NCBI GenBank assembly: GCA_014871385.1
Contig: CM026426.1
Location: 42,241,613-42,305,612 of the forward strand
Reading direction: 5' to 3'
Origin: Ceratodon purpureus
Lineage: Eukaryota > Streptophyta > Bryopsida > Pseudoditrichales > Ditrichaceae
Length of the DNA stretch: 64,000 nucleotides
Shown: positions 1 to 11,689 of the stretch, piece by piece
Layout: the number at the start of each line of letters is the position of its first letter
Position numbering within the stretch: position 1 is the stretch's first letter
Notes under the pieces: generated by a model
The model's database searches: none
What the model was told of the DNA's origin: nothing
What the model saw: only the letters and a program-made list of their open reading frames with translations
Program-made: the position numbers and the translations under genes

Positions 1-219
1 TTGGAGTCATGTTGATACGTTGCGTTGCAATGTATTGTACATTTTTAGTATACAATTTATACTTGCGTAATTGTCAGAAGTACTGAGGAGTACCCATTGT
101 GATTTTCTGTGTTTTTTGTAGAGTAAGGGTGTCAGTTTTCTACAATTAGTACATATTGTTGTATGTGTTGTACAATGTTTCCCAAAATGAGGGTCCTAAA
201 TTGTACCTGATGTATACTT

Positions 220-2141
220 GTGCGTGATTGGCAGACCTCGTTCTTCTTGCGCTTCGAAGAGGTCCACCCAGAATGTATTGTGCGGCACAGGGCTTTTGAG
301 AGGTTGAAGCCGTGGTGGGTGCGAAAACTGAAGGAGAGGAATACCTGTTGTTACATATACCACATGGAGATGGACATGATGAAGGTTGGATTGTGCAACC
401 TCAGAGACAAAGTCAGGGGGCTCCATGTGCATACCACCTGCGATTGTGCGTGTATAGTGTGCACAGGGAGTAAGGAAGGGACTTGTTGTGCACATGAGAT
501 ACTTTCAAACGAATAACTTTGATGTGGGAATCATGTGTTTGTGCAAAAGGAGAATTTGATGTGTGGCACAGACTTGAATGTCTCATGGGCAACTGTTCTA
601 GTTGTGGTTTCCAGCTCTTTCCTATTTGTCCGCATGAGATGTCTGGTTCTAACACCTTTCTTGTTAGATGGAAATGTTTCGAGTACTACCAGGTAGGAGT
701 GGATGCTCACTCTGGAAAAGTGAAGAAACGGCTTTGGGAGGCTTTCAGAGAAACAGCTGCTCACGAATTCCTATCTTATATGGAGAAAACAGTGACCACC
801 TTTATCACACACAACTTCAAGGCACGATGGCAAGATGAGCAATGTCAATTGATGATGAAGAACGTTCCGGAGGGAGTGGTTGTGTCAGATATTGACTATG
901 CAGAGAACTACACTTTTGCCTTCCAAAATGAGGTCCAGAGCTTGTACTACTTTAGTACTAGTGTGATCATCCTGGTGCACATTACGATGTGGAAAGAAGG
1001 AGAGCAGACCATGAAGCAGACTCACTTCTACATATCTGATGATAAGGCTCACGATTCAGCTTTTGTTCAACATTGTCTGACGTTGCATTGGGATTGACTG
1101 GGTGATTCAGGGTTGACACCGGAGGAACATTGGGTCTATAGTGACGGGTGTAGTTCCCAGTTTAAGTGCGCAACAGCGATGTACTTTGTTGCACGCTACC
1201 CTGCGCTCACTGGGGGCTGCAAGATGCGGTGGAACTACTTTGAGTCGGCTCATGGAAAAGGAGAATGGGATGGGGCTAGTGCCGTGGTGAAGAGGGCGCT
1301 GGCTGCTGAGCAGATCCAGAATCCACTCAGGCCCTTACAGAATGCCGCTCAAGTGGTGGCGTTCCTCGAGGAAAAATACACAGAGCGTGTTGCGAGCTCA
1401 TATGCTCATGCTAAAACTTCCCCTCTTTCACGTGTATTTTGGTTGATAGGAAATACAAAGGTGGATCATACTGATAAGAGTATCAAGTGTAACACTTTGC
1501 CGGGCTCAAAGAGTCTATATTCTATTATGGGCTTTTCTATGTCTGATCCTACTATGCTTAGAACTCGGGAGTTGTCATGCTTCTGTGTCCCGTGTATTGA
1601 TGGTGATTGGACTGAGTGTGAGAATCTGTCACATGTGCAGGATTGGACTGTACAGAGGCTTTGTCCAATGAGTGCAGGGGCCGTAGCACAGCAAATTGAA
1701 GAAGTTGACGACGAGGCTAACTGGGTGTATGACGGCATTTTAGAGGAGGTCGGTGATTTGGTGGACATCGGCGACAATTTCATGATTCCAGCAAAAGAAG
1801 AGAACGAAGACGGGGTGGAATTCTACATTCTCCAGTGTGAAGCAAAGAAGTTTGTGTTAGCAGAGCCCATGACTTGCCTTTGGAGGGGGATATTTAGGGC
1901 TGGAGACGTTGTGATCAGAGCAAAGTATTACAAGAAGTATGGACGTGGTGAGAAGACATATGTACTCTGTGACAAAGCAGTTGATGCACATGTTGATGCC
2001 CATCTGGTTAGAGCTTGTAAATTCCCTATGGTTCTAGCTCCTCACAGGGTTAAAGGTACTCCTGTATACACGATGTCCAGTGAAACGCAGAGGATATGTG
2101 AAGATGCCTTGCGAGAGTGGTGGGCGTTCAATGAAGATTAA
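220..2141 (+). pseudogene. DDE-like transposase relic (family seen in cnidarian and sponge genomes)
   Basis: Three open segments (about 220-516, 519-1097, 1113-2141) together read as one transposase-like protein. The first carries a WWVRKLKERNTCCYIYH block. The second has DYAENYT, then ISDDKAHDSAFV. The third has SDGCSSQFK, then HGKGEWDGASAVVKR. From memory, this order matches a family of uncharacterised RNase H-fold, transposase-like proteins abundant in Hydra and coral; the Asp residues in DYAENY, SDGC and EWDG are the candidate catalytic acids. Segments 2 and 3 share one frame and are split only by TGA at 1095-1097. Segment 1 is in another frame and ends in TAA at 514-516, so a frameshift or a lost intron separates it. 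The gene faces the SET gene tail to tail. Both lie in sequence rich in TGTACA/AGTAC words, which suggests one element. The family call is moderately sure; the catalytic assignment is inference. Confidence 0.6.
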
Positions 2142-2971
2142 GTACAAGTTGGCCCACTCTGTACACTGATTTCAGGATTGATTCTCATTTGACGTTGGAT
2201 TTAGAAGTATTGGTCCCGTGATGATACAAGTCAAACAAATGCTTGGATATTTGGCTAACTGAAAGTGAGCTCCAGAGATATCCCGCTATCCAAAAGCTCG
2301 CCCTTTTTTTTGCTTCAGTCATCTATTGTCTGGCATAGTAGTCTGTGATTAAGAGAACCTGCAATCCCTTTCTTTTTTTTATTCTTAAAACCTTCTTTTT
2401 ATAATTTCATTTTGTACCTTCTAATGTCACTCTCTTTTGCGTCTGTGCCTCTTCACTGTAGTATCACCCATCCATATTTCTTTTTTCATTTCGAGTGAGG
2501 CTGGACGATCATGGTTCTACATTTTGCTGGATATTAGGTACTGTAGTTTTTTTCCTTTTTGTTTTGGGCCTTCTAGAGGGAGCACTGGATAGCGGTATCT
2601 CAAGAGCTCATATCTGAGGATAGCTACTTAGACTACTCAAACAGTAGCATTGAAACATTGAACTAAGACTACTCAAACAGTAGCATTGAAACATAGAACT
2701 AAGACTACTCAAACAGTGCCATCGAAACATTCATTCTAAGAATTTACAAGTGAGTTTATAAACTCAACTTCAGGCTTCCAAGTCCAGAGTTTGAATGGTT
2801 GTATATTTATTTGAGTTGTTCTATGTTTGCTACACAATAGTTGAAGTTCCAAGAGTCAAAAAAATCCTTGCCTATGGCCAACTTGTACATGCCTCGAGCT
2901 CCCAAAAATGTACAAAGAGCATGTTCTGAATGCACACGGTACTATAAACAGTACATGGGCTGAACTATTCT
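2142..2971. other. intergenic spacer with TGTACA-rich sequence
   Basis: No gene seen. This spacer separates the 3' ends of the convergent transposase relic and the SET gene. It contains a T-rich stretch (about 2300-2560), a 36 bp tandem repeat (listed separately) and many GTAC-centred words (TGTACA, AGTACA) between 2880 and 3080, running into the SET gene 3' end. Confidence 0.6.
2631..2738. repeat. 36 bp tandem repeat, three units
   Basis: Units at 2631-2666, 2667-2702 and 2703-2738 each begin GACTACTCAAACAGT. The first two differ at only one or two bases; the third has diverged towards its end. Confidence 0.9.
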
Positions 2972-5900
2972 TCAAAATCTTTGCATTTTGCCTATTTGTA
3001 CATGTAGTATATGAAAAATGTACAAATAGTATGTTGTAGATTTATATACGGTAGTACAAATAGTACATGGGCTGAAATATTGTTCAGAATAGCACAACAC
3101 AGATGTGAAGTCATCTTCTCCTAGGTGCTTTCCTGGTTGACCTTCGGATGGCAACTTGGCAAGTGGTAAGGCACTGTCTCTACACATTTTACTCTTACAC
3201 TTACAAGAAAACCGAGGTAGGTCCGGATCATCATTGTTAAAATTAGTGCTATAGTCCCAAGTTAGTTCCTCTCCAGGCCGTATGATACGATTTGCAAAAA
3301 GTGCTACATGATAGAAGCGGCGATCTACACTCTCTATCGAGACAGGTACATCCACTAGGTTGGAATCTTCACACCTGTATTGACAAAGGCCCACCGTCAG
3401 GCCAGACTGAAATCGTGAGAAGAAAGACCGCAAATGTTATAGAATATGGTTGCAAGTTCTAACCTGTGGTTCAAAAACCTGGCCACATTTCCAAACCGAG
3501 AAGAGTCCAAGCATAGTGCACTGTGGTCGTCCAATTTCCGCTCAGTGGCCCAGTCAGCATCAAGTTGCAAGCTATAGGGCTGACCCCCAACTACCTCCAA
3601 GTTCCTAAGCATTTGCTCAGCATTTGATAAAATCTCTCCTGTCAACTCAAATACAAATGCACCTCTAGGAATTAGCTCAGTCGTCCAAATCCTCCACCCC
3701 GTATGGGCTGTAGGAAAAACCTCTACTTGATACTTCATCCCCTGCTGGACAACACGATTGCCACAATCACTATGACACCTATACTTGACATTGCACTCCT
3801 TAACAAAAAGACGACCTACATGACCCTGGCACACTGAATCTCCATTAAAACAGCGTGCACCCTTCTTATAGTAATGTGCATCTTCTTCGTTGCGTGGCTC
3901 CAGATATGCGTCCTCCACTTGGCCTCCTTCACTATATGCAACGCCTCCCCATGGACTAAATTGGCATGCACAAGTACCATTCGCCCTCAAGCATTCCGGG
4001 GAACATATACAGAAGTCCCCGGGGCGGAGGCTTTGAAGGGTGGTAGGCACGACTGCTTGGTCAAAGACCACACTCGTATTCATATATTGAAAATATGTCA
4101 TAGCAATTTCAGACTGACCGACAAGGACAGGAATCCTCTCTCGCCCCTTAGACAGGTCTGCTGCATCATACCAAGCTTCAGCCTGGTTGAATCACATCCC
4201 AACAGACCACCTTCCCCTCGTCATTCTCTTTAAAATAGAAAAGACAGGTTCTAGGATTGCAGGGGAAAACTACGAAAAGTACAACTGCAAAGGAAAAAAA
4301 AATGGGCCGCAAATAGCACAACCGCATGGGGAAAAAAATAGACAAGCCTTGAACCTTCCCTATTCGGAAGACCTCGGTGATGAGGTAAGATACATTAATA
4401 TACCTGCAAATCCATTCTATGCAAGCATTCTACCGCAGCTCAATAGATTAAAAAACAAAAAAATTAAACACTACAAGCAATCCTACTGATTACTGAAGCC
4501 TGTATTCTATGTGGCAAAACCTCTCCGCCGATACTGTGAGGCTGCGCCACCTACCTTGCCGCCCTTTTACCTTCTCATTCTTTCTAACCTTTGCCCTGGT
4601 CTTCTCAGCAGACTCCTCTGCCGCTTGCTCTGCCTCCTTGGCGGTGCGTGCCCTGGTCCGCACATTGACTTCAGGGACAGCAGCGGGACTCCCACTCACT
4701 CCGACAATCCCGACCACCTCCTTGTATGTGGTCCTGTTGGCTGAGTACAGATTCTCAGGCGCAGTCTGATGTCCCGGCCCAACATCATCCTCCACATTTG
4801 GCCCCTTCATCCTCTTTGCTCTCAGCTTGAAAGGAGACCGGGGCGATACAGACTTCAACACCTGGGCTCCTTCTTCCTCCGGTGCTCCCAACGACAAGTC
4901 CTCCACAAGATCCGCTTCATCCACCGCGGCTGCCTCTCCACCGCGGCTGCCTCCCTCCTCTACAAGCAACGTTGCACCGCCCTTCTCCTTTGCTGCCGGC
5001 TCCTTCTCCTTTGATGCACCATCGGCCTTCCTTCTTGGTATCGCCATGAACGTTGCAGCAGCCTCCACCGACACCAAAGTCTCAACAAATCCTTCAGCCG
5101 TGACTCTTGCATTCTCCCAAGCAAGTTCTCCCCAAAGCCCTCTTCCCTTGCGCCCCGGCAGGCATTGTGACCCCGGCTTGGGGGGCGATATTTCCTTCCT
5201 CTCACGCTTCTCCGGCGTGTCCTTCCCCTTCACCCCCTGCGGTCCCTTCTCTTATACCTACGGTTCCTTCTGTGCATGCGGTCCCTTCTCCAGTGCCCGC
5301 GGTCCCTTCTCTTCTACCTGCGGTCTCTTCTCCTCTGCCTGCGGTCCCATCTGAACTGCCTGCGGTCCCTTCTCCACCCCCTGCGGCCCCTTCTCCACTG
5401 CTTGCGGCCCCTTCCCCACTGCTTGCGCCCCCTTCTCCAGCCCCTGCGGTCCCTTCTCCACTGCGTGCGGTCCCTTCTTCACGACGCCGGCACCTTGATC
5501 CGCCTTCTTCCCGCTCCCACTGACACCAACAGCAACAGCCCAATCACCCTGACCCCCTCCTTCTTCCTGGGGACTCGTCACATCTACATAATCCTGCTCT
5601 TCTACATCCCCTTCCCTGGCTGGTTGTTGTGGGCTGCCTTTTCTTCGGGCTGGTTGTGAAGGGCGCACCTCCACACTGATGTCGCCGTCTCCTCCCTCCT
5701 CTGTCCCCTCTTCAGACGACTCATCATCAGACGAGCTTCCATCCGAACCCGAACCCTCTACGGTAGTGCCAGGGCTCGAACGTAGGGGTGACATCTTGAC
5801 GGTGGGCTCTTCGACATCTGAAGAATCCTCCCCCGACTCCAGGTTTGGTTCAGACCCCTTCAAGTGAGTGCCCTCCGCGAGAGCCTCGATAACCACCTTC

Positions 5901-6087
5901 TCCACCGGCTTCTCCAACCTTGGTTCATCTCTTGAGCATATGCTCTCGCCCCTCAAAATCCGGTTTGGCACACCACCAAACTCCTAAGGCACGCCTCCAG
6001 AGCATGCTACCTGACTTGTCTCCCCTTCGAATGTTAGTCCCGCGCTGTTGAAGGCTTTCTTTGGTGATGCAAATCGGAGGCTAGAAC
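2972..6087 (-). CDS. SUVR-type histone H3K9 methyltransferase part (linker, pre-SET, SET, post-SET)
   Basis: Exons read on the minus strand. A long low-complexity linker exon runs 6087-4555. An exon starts at 4175 or 4160 and ends at 3464. The last exon runs 3374-2972. The 3463-3375 intron (89 bp, GT-AG) joins NHR to CEDSN in phase. Both starts of the middle exon are phase-compatible with the GTAGGT donor at 4554. The SET part has a pre-SET Cys cluster (CSPECLRANGTCAC, then CHSDCGNRVVQQG), the S-adenosylmethionine/SET signatures GWRIWTTELIPRGAFV and ARFLNHR, the ELTWDY motif and a post-SET C-x-C-x4-C (CKCKSKMC). This layout is that of plant SUVR1/2/4 lysine methyltransferases, which act on nuclear chromatin. 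The linker exon carries in-frame TAG at 5984-5986, TAG at 5258-5260 and TAA at 5252-5254, so the full protein may not be made, although the SET exons are intact. It probably continues from the RING-like exon upstream (7113-8382). Confidence 0.75.
5234..5500 (-). repeat. 21 bp coding repeat (heptapeptide KGPxxxE)
   Basis: Within the linker exon about a dozen 21 bp units encode heptads of the type EKGPQAV, EKGPQGL or EKRPQVE. The stop pair TAG and TAA (5260-5252) falls in the last units, where neighbouring units have CAG and GAA, so two point changes inside the repeat would account for both stops. Expansion and slippage are expected in such arrays. Confidence 0.85.
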
Positions 6088-7112
6088 CTGCCACGACACA
6101 AGAGATTAGAGTCTATACACATAGTACATAATGTAATTTCAGTCGACCCGCACAAATGAACTAGTACTATCACTATGTATTGGATTTGAACTACTGGACC
6201 ATTTGTACAGGTCCGCAATTCTGAAAGTACTGTAGGACCAAGACTCAATCTATGTTTACGACGTAGGACTTCTAGTGCCAAGTTAAATAAAGACAAGAAA
6301 TACCTGTTGTAGCTTCGTCAAGTACAATGTCGTCTGTGTACAGCACCGTAAGTACATTTCAACCACATTGAATACATAAGATACTTGCTCTAAGTAGCCG
6401 CATGTACCTGAAGATTAGGCCTAATATACAAATATGACATTTCTAGCGCCTAACCAAAGTCACCAAGTACTATGCAGTACACAATAGTCCTCCACATTCA
6501 GCGGAACAAACTTTTTGTACACATGTTGCATTTACTGAATTTAGGCCTTATATACAAATATGACATTTCCAGCGCCTAAACAAAATCACCAAGTACTATG
6601 CAACACACAATAATCCTCCACATTCTGCGAAGCAACTTCTTGTACACATGTTGCATTTACTGAACTTGACACTAATATACAAACATGACATTTCCAGCGC
6701 CTAACAAAAATCACCAAGTACTATGCATTACAGAATAATCTATGGAATTCATCAAAGTAACTTCTTGTACACATATTGCATTTCGACTACGACACTAAGA
6801 TACACGTTCAGTCTCATGCTGTTAGTGAAATTGGACTCCTTATACACTGTGCAAGCTTAACTGAAACTAAGATCACGATCAAATGAGGGACTGCAACCTA
6901 AACAAGTACACCGTGTACAACCTTACCTGCCAACACTAAACTGGTTATCCTTACTATAACAAACTTCTGGAACTCAGCAGAAGTGGAACAAAGACATACT
7001 ACATTGTGAGCTTCGAAGTACATAAGCACTCGAATCCCTATAGAGCACAACACTGACTATACATTGCAAAGCACATAATAAGAGTCTGAAAATTATGTGC
7101 TCTTAAACTTAC
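6088..7112 (-). other. long intron between RING-like and SET parts
   Basis: Read on the minus strand it starts with a consensus GTAAGT donor (7112) after codon phase 1. It ends at GTGGCAG (acceptor bases 6089-6088), with the next exon starting in the matching phase. The intron is full of TGTACA/AGTAC words and holds a three-unit tandem repeat at about 6415-6790. Confidence 0.55.
6415..6790. repeat. about 125 bp tandem repeat, three units
   Basis: The block GACATTTC(T/C)AGCGCCTAA recurs near 6436, 6562 and 6687, followed each time by CACCAAGTACTATGCA and CTTGTACACAT. The spacing is 125-126 bp. It lies inside the inferred intron. Confidence 0.9.
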
Positions 7113-8382
7113 CATCCGAAGGCACCTTTGCCATTGCCTGGTTTGTTCTATCTTCCATCACTCTCCTCCTTTCTTCAGCCAGTCCAAGCATTCGAGCCTT
7201 CTCCACCAAATCCGCAGATGGCTCTCCCCAACTGAAACTTCGGTGCCAATCTCGGTGACACATCTCCCCATACCCTGTGGCCACGCACTTATAGCTTTGA
7301 AAGAAGACAACTGAAGCACAGAACGGATGATACAAATGTCTACAAGAGGTAACAACCATGTCATTCTGCGAGAATGGGAAGGAACATAAGCAACTAGCTG
7401 TAATCCTGATCAACGAGGCCTCATCAAAAGAATCAAACCCGGGGAGAATTGATTCCCCAGCCGCATACACCATTGGACTTGGCGTAAAGTTTAGACTACT
7501 CCTCCCTTGCTTCAATTGAAACTTCTCGGCTGCAAGGGCATCAAACTGAAGCTGACCCGACTCCAATTCCCTTGTTAACACCTGGATCTCAGCCTCGGCA
7601 GCCTTGAGCTCCTTCCTCGTGGCCACAACCATCTTCTCCTCCTCATCCAGCTGCTCCTGAATTTCCTCCATCTTGATCTTCTCTTTGTATACATTAGCCC
7701 CTTCCTCTTCAAGTGCTTGGATCAACGCCGTCTTCTGCTCCTCCTGTTTCCTCAGTTGTTCCATGCCCCATTCGGACTGCTTGCTCTTCCAAATGGCTTG
7801 GTCAAGTCGTTCTGTTGCCTCCTTCTTCAGCTCCTGCTTAATCTTTTGCTCCAAGAAGATAGCCTGCATTAACCCCTCCACGTCTTGCAGCCGCTCTTCC
7901 ACTGCCTCCTTCGCCAACCTCCCACTTGGAGCACGCTCCGCCGCATCTTCTTGCAAGCAGACTCCCGAGGCCATGGCAGATTCAAGTCCTCCCCTTGACT
8001 CACCCGGTGCCCCACGACCCCTCACCCTCATCGCGTCCCATTGCTCCACCTTCCCTTCCCAGCCGGGCTCCACCTTGATGCCGCGCCATTCCTTCCCTCT
8101 CGCGTCCACCTTCTTCTTCCCCTCCTCAGCCGTGGACTCCGCAATAGTCTTGCGCAGCTCCTCTAGCTTTCCCCTATCCAGCTTGTATCTACTCCTCTGG
8201 CGCTTGTTGGTCTCCTCCCCGAATGCACACCAATTCACTCGACCCCCTCCTTCCTCATACTCCAGAGCAATCCCTTCGGCAAACCTGATTGTAATCAAGT
8301 TTGGATTCTCCTCCTCTTCATGCTGGTACAAAATGGGGTGCAAATACTTCACCTTGTCCACCACCTCTTGAACCTCGCAGCC
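7113..8382 (-). CDS. coiled-coil plus RING-like finger exon, probably 5' part of the SET gene
   Basis: An open frame of about 423 codons. The exon probably begins at an acceptor ending TTGGTAG (8383), since a stop lies just upstream and no ATG is evident. An N-terminal globular part (residues about 1-60) is followed by a long charged coiled coil (about 150-295, many Glu, Lys and Gln heptads). A RING-like Cys/His cluster follows at about 323-372: CLC, then CRHLYHPFC, then KC and MCHRDWH. The CxHxxHPxC core is the same as in the two other coiled-coil/RING-like genes of this window (45.9-47.8 and 61.0-63.5 kb). RING fingers usually mediate E3 ubiquitin ligase or scaffold functions; none is shown here. 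The exon ends at a perfect GTAAGT donor (7112) in phase 1, and the exon at 6087 begins in the complementary phase. A fused RING-SET protein is therefore the simplest model. Missing 5' exons may include the fragment at 9.9-10.7 kb. Confidence 0.6.
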
Positions 8383-8443
8383 CTACCAATAGAATCCTCT
8401 ACAGCCTCCATCCCCATATAGTTTACCAAATAACTTTTGCAGC

Positions 8444-8884
8444 GTGTCGGAGGAGACTGTTCCGCGACAGAAGTGGTGGGGATTGTCTCCCTCGTTGGAG
8501 AGTCCATACTCTCCTGCAAAATCCGGTGGTGAGAGGGAGGATAACAGCAAGGGTGAGAGGAGAACAGCGCCTGTAAAGGTCGAGGATCCTGAGAAGACGC
8601 TGGCCGACTTGAATAGTGTTCTACTGGAACTGCAAGGGCTGGCGGTGGCGAATAAAGACCTGAGGGCTCACTTCTTGGCTCTTGCACAGGAGCTTAAAGG
8701 GAAGATGTCCGGCCTAAAGGTGAAGAAAGACAAAGGATTGTGCATCCTATGTCCCAGCCTTCCTTTAAGGTTGGGGATGGTCGTAGGAATCTTAGACGGT
8801 TTAAAGCATTTTCGGAGATTGGGAGGAAGAAATTGGGTGCAAGAGGTAGGACTTGATGATGTTAGGACAAAATCTGTAATGTGA
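8444..8884 (+). CDS. unrecognised open frame, helical segment
   Basis: A 146-codon frame on the opposite strand to its neighbours. Residues about 45-95 (EDPEKTLADLNSVLLELQGL and the charged helix that follows) look like an amphipathic helix. No known domain is seen. It could be an exon of a + strand gene or a chance frame; the start is not supported by context. Confidence 0.2.
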   Translation: MSEETVPRQKWWGLSPSLESPYSPAKSGGEREDNSKGERRTAPVKVEDPEKTLADLNSVLLELQGLAVANKDLRAHFLALAQELKGKMSGLKVKKDKGLCILCPSLPLRLGMVVGILDGLKHFRRLGGRNWVQEVGLDDVRTKSVM

Positions 8885-8968
8885 TTGATTAGGCCAGGCG
8901 CACTTTATACGTTTATTAGGACACCTGTGCCCTAAATATATTCTTTGGACTCCATCGTATAATTTGTA

Positions 8969-9231
8969 GTGGACCATACTAACTGTTGTGTGATTCCTAG
9001 TTTTGGTTACGGTTGTCTTGGTTACAATTTATCTGGATTCTTCTCTTGTTGTTTCTCTTCACCTTTGGCTGCTCTTTTGTTCTTTCTTCACGTCCACTCA
9101 AACGTTCCCTTCTTATTTATTTATTTATTATTATTTATTTTTATTTATTTTTTAACTTTCTTCTCTGTTTTCATTTTAGTCCACGTCCATGTACCGTTCT
9201 CCTATTCGTTTTCCCCTTTTATTTACCCTGT

Positions 9232-9262
<31 letters not shown>

Positions 9263-9660
9263 TTTTTTTTATTTTTTTTATTTTTTTTATTTTTAATTTC
9301 CCATTCATTTCGCACTTTGGTTCACTATTTGCAGTTTCCCTTTCACTCCGCGACCATTTGGCCGCTTTATTTTATTTTTTCTTTTTTTAAAATTTATTCT
9401 TTCCATTTTCCTTTCTATTTGATCTCTTTTTTATTTGTGTTTTTATTTTTATTTTTATTTTTTATTTTTTTTATTTTTTAAAATTTATCCTTCACGTCCT
9501 CTTTTTTTCCCTTCCTTTAATTTTCTTCTTTTAATTACCCTTTCTATTTCATTCCCTTTATTTTATTTTATTTTTAAATATTTTTCCTTAAAACGCTGCG
9601 ATGCCATACACCTTATTACTACTCTTTTTTTCATTTAATATTTATAAAATCGAAACACAA
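8969..9660. repeat. T-rich low-complexity spacer
   Basis: Long T tracts and (A)TTTTTTTT units, densest at 9235-9300 and 9360-9560. Open frames here encode only Phe/Leu/Ile strings and are artefacts of composition. No gene is seen. Confidence 0.85.
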
Positions 9661-9916
9661 GTCATTTGCCATTCACAGTTCAAACACACAAAACCAATGC
9701 CTTTCAGAATAGGACACCAGCTACAAAGTATTCGTGAACCCAAGGTCTGACCTGAACCACTTCTAATACACAAGCCATGACCTGTCTTAAACGGCCCTAC
9801 CACAATACATACATAATAGACGTCCTAAAACAGTCCGTCCTAATTATCAACTCATACTGCCTGCACAAAAAAAGAATTAAGACACCCTGTCTCAACCACA
9901 CACGTCCTTACTGCAA

Positions 9917-10665
9917 CTAAGCAGCGTCTGTGAAAACAACAACGGGCCCGACTGATGTTGTAGCCGAGTGTAGCTCTTCCCCCATGGCCGAAACAACATC
10001 TCCCTCGCCCATGGAAGGCACATTGTCCGAGCCCGACTTACCCGAGCCCTCTGAGCGCTCCACCTGCGAATTCAAGTTCGCCCACTCTCCCTCAAACCTG
10101 GCCTGGTCAAAAGTACAAAGAACCTGCGACGCCCAGAAATTGTCAAGGTCCTTTAGGTTGTCCCTCAGATTTCCAAGCACATAATTTTTCTCTCTAGACC
10201 GTCAAGCTCTCCAATCGCATAGCCTTCGTGGCCTTGAATAATTCATCTCCTACTTCAGGCCAAGAACCGATGCACTCCAACAACCCCAAACAGTACTCCA
10301 AGTCAATGTTTTTGCGAAGGAGAAGAACTGTCCGGAATGATTTGCAGACTGCCTCTCAATCCAAGCCCTCACGAAACACCCACAAGTCTCGCATGATTGA
10401 CATCTTCTCCAACAAGATCATGTCCAAACAAGCACGGACAAATGTGTTTCTCCGCCAAGCCTGATACTTGTCAACCTGCCCCCCGTGATCAGAGCCTGAG
10501 TCAAACACATCCCGAAAGTCTACAAACTCGGCCTCCAACGTGTCTAGAGTAGGAAAATAAATTTTGCCCACTTTGATGAGTTCCTCCATTGCGTACAAGA
10601 CCTGGTCATGACGGGAGGATTTCCTTTGACCTCGCCATGACCTAAGACGGCGCCACCAGAGGTGA
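9917..10665 (-). pseudogene. gene fragment of unknown function
   Basis: Coding-like minus-strand sequence in two frames. The first (from about 10665 through 10598 to 10200) reads RHDQVLYAMEELIKVGKIYF and is interrupted by TGA at 10358-10356, where the surrounding sequence (GLD then EAVCKSF) stays open. It then shifts frame near 10190 into the segment ending at 9917 (NLRDNLKDLDNFWASQVLCT). No domain is recognised. It lies on the same strand as, and upstream of, the RING-like/SET gene, so it might be decayed 5' exons of that gene or a separate relic. Confidence 0.4.
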
Positions 10666-10689
10666 GAAGACCCGTTCCAGCGGGAATTT

Positions 10690-10891
10690 AAGTTCTAAAC
10701 TGAAAATTAATTGCTTCCATTCTAAACTTCAAATGTTGATGTTCTACAAAGTAGCCCAGAAATTAACCTTATTAAAAAGTTATGTAGCTTCATCCCATCT
10801 TATTTGCTTGGCCAATATTAATATTTTAATCTAAATTGTGAGACGTTCACATACAATTAATATGTTTTAATAACATTCTACTCTAAAAAAA

Positions 10892-10933
<42 letters not shown>

Positions 10934-11640
10934 CTAAAATTTTAAAAATAATGTCCAATTTTAAACATCAAAATAGGCAAGGGAGTAATCTTTTAAAAAA
11001 CAATTGAAATATTTACTCTTATGCATTGAAGAATAATATATGAAGAAAAAAAATCTCTACTTTGAGAATTGGCATTTGAAATATTTCACACTTAATCATT
11101 TCAAAAAACGTTGTATCCTAAGTATTATTCATATGAGATTAAAAAGTTGTAAAATAAATGAAATTGATGTGTAGTAAATTTAAATGAATCCAAATATTTA
11201 ATATTTAAACATTAATAAAGTACATTATAGTATGCTAATATACGTATTTTAAATTATATATTCATATAATCATACTGCAATAATATTAAAGTATATTAAA
11301 GTATACCTAAATATTAAAATAATATTCAAGTATATTGAAGTATATATATGAAATACATAAAGAATTAGATCATATGATGCTTTCAAGTATGTATATTCCG
11401 TATTATAATTTTTGTTTGGTCCATAATAAGTTTATTAATAGGAATTCTTGGACAATCCTTGAAAATAATACAATCATTTAATAACTTACTTTCGTAACTT
11501 AGAGGTGTAGAAAATCAAAAGTCTTAAAATAATGTAAATTCATAAATTTACATTATTCCAAATATCTTTTCATATAAAAAAAAAACACAGACAAAATGTG
11601 GATTAAAGCAATTACAAACAAAATGCAATTCCAACATTAC
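10690..11640. other. AT-rich spacer, diverged terminal-repeat-like sequence
   Basis: No gene is seen. 11220-11400 shares words (TTCAAGTATAT, GAAGTATATATATGAAATA) with the inverted-repeat arms of the element at 30.7-33.0 kb. This suggests that the gene copy at 11.7-12.7 kb was once flanked by similar arms. Confidence 0.45.
10895..10929. repeat. (TA)n microsatellite
   Basis: About 17 uninterrupted TA dinucleotides. Confidence 0.95.
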
Positions 11641-11689
11641 AATTTGCAAGCATGATTTGAAATACTTGAAAAAAACATCCATTGCAAGG

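Noticed and set aside
5107-5523. Pro/Ser-rich plus-strand frame opposite the SET gene
   Set aside because: It is the antisense shadow of the 21 bp KGPxxxE coding repeat.
9013-9640. Phe-rich frames resembling membrane proteins
   Set aside because: They come from poly-T low-complexity DNA with no conserved start or domain.
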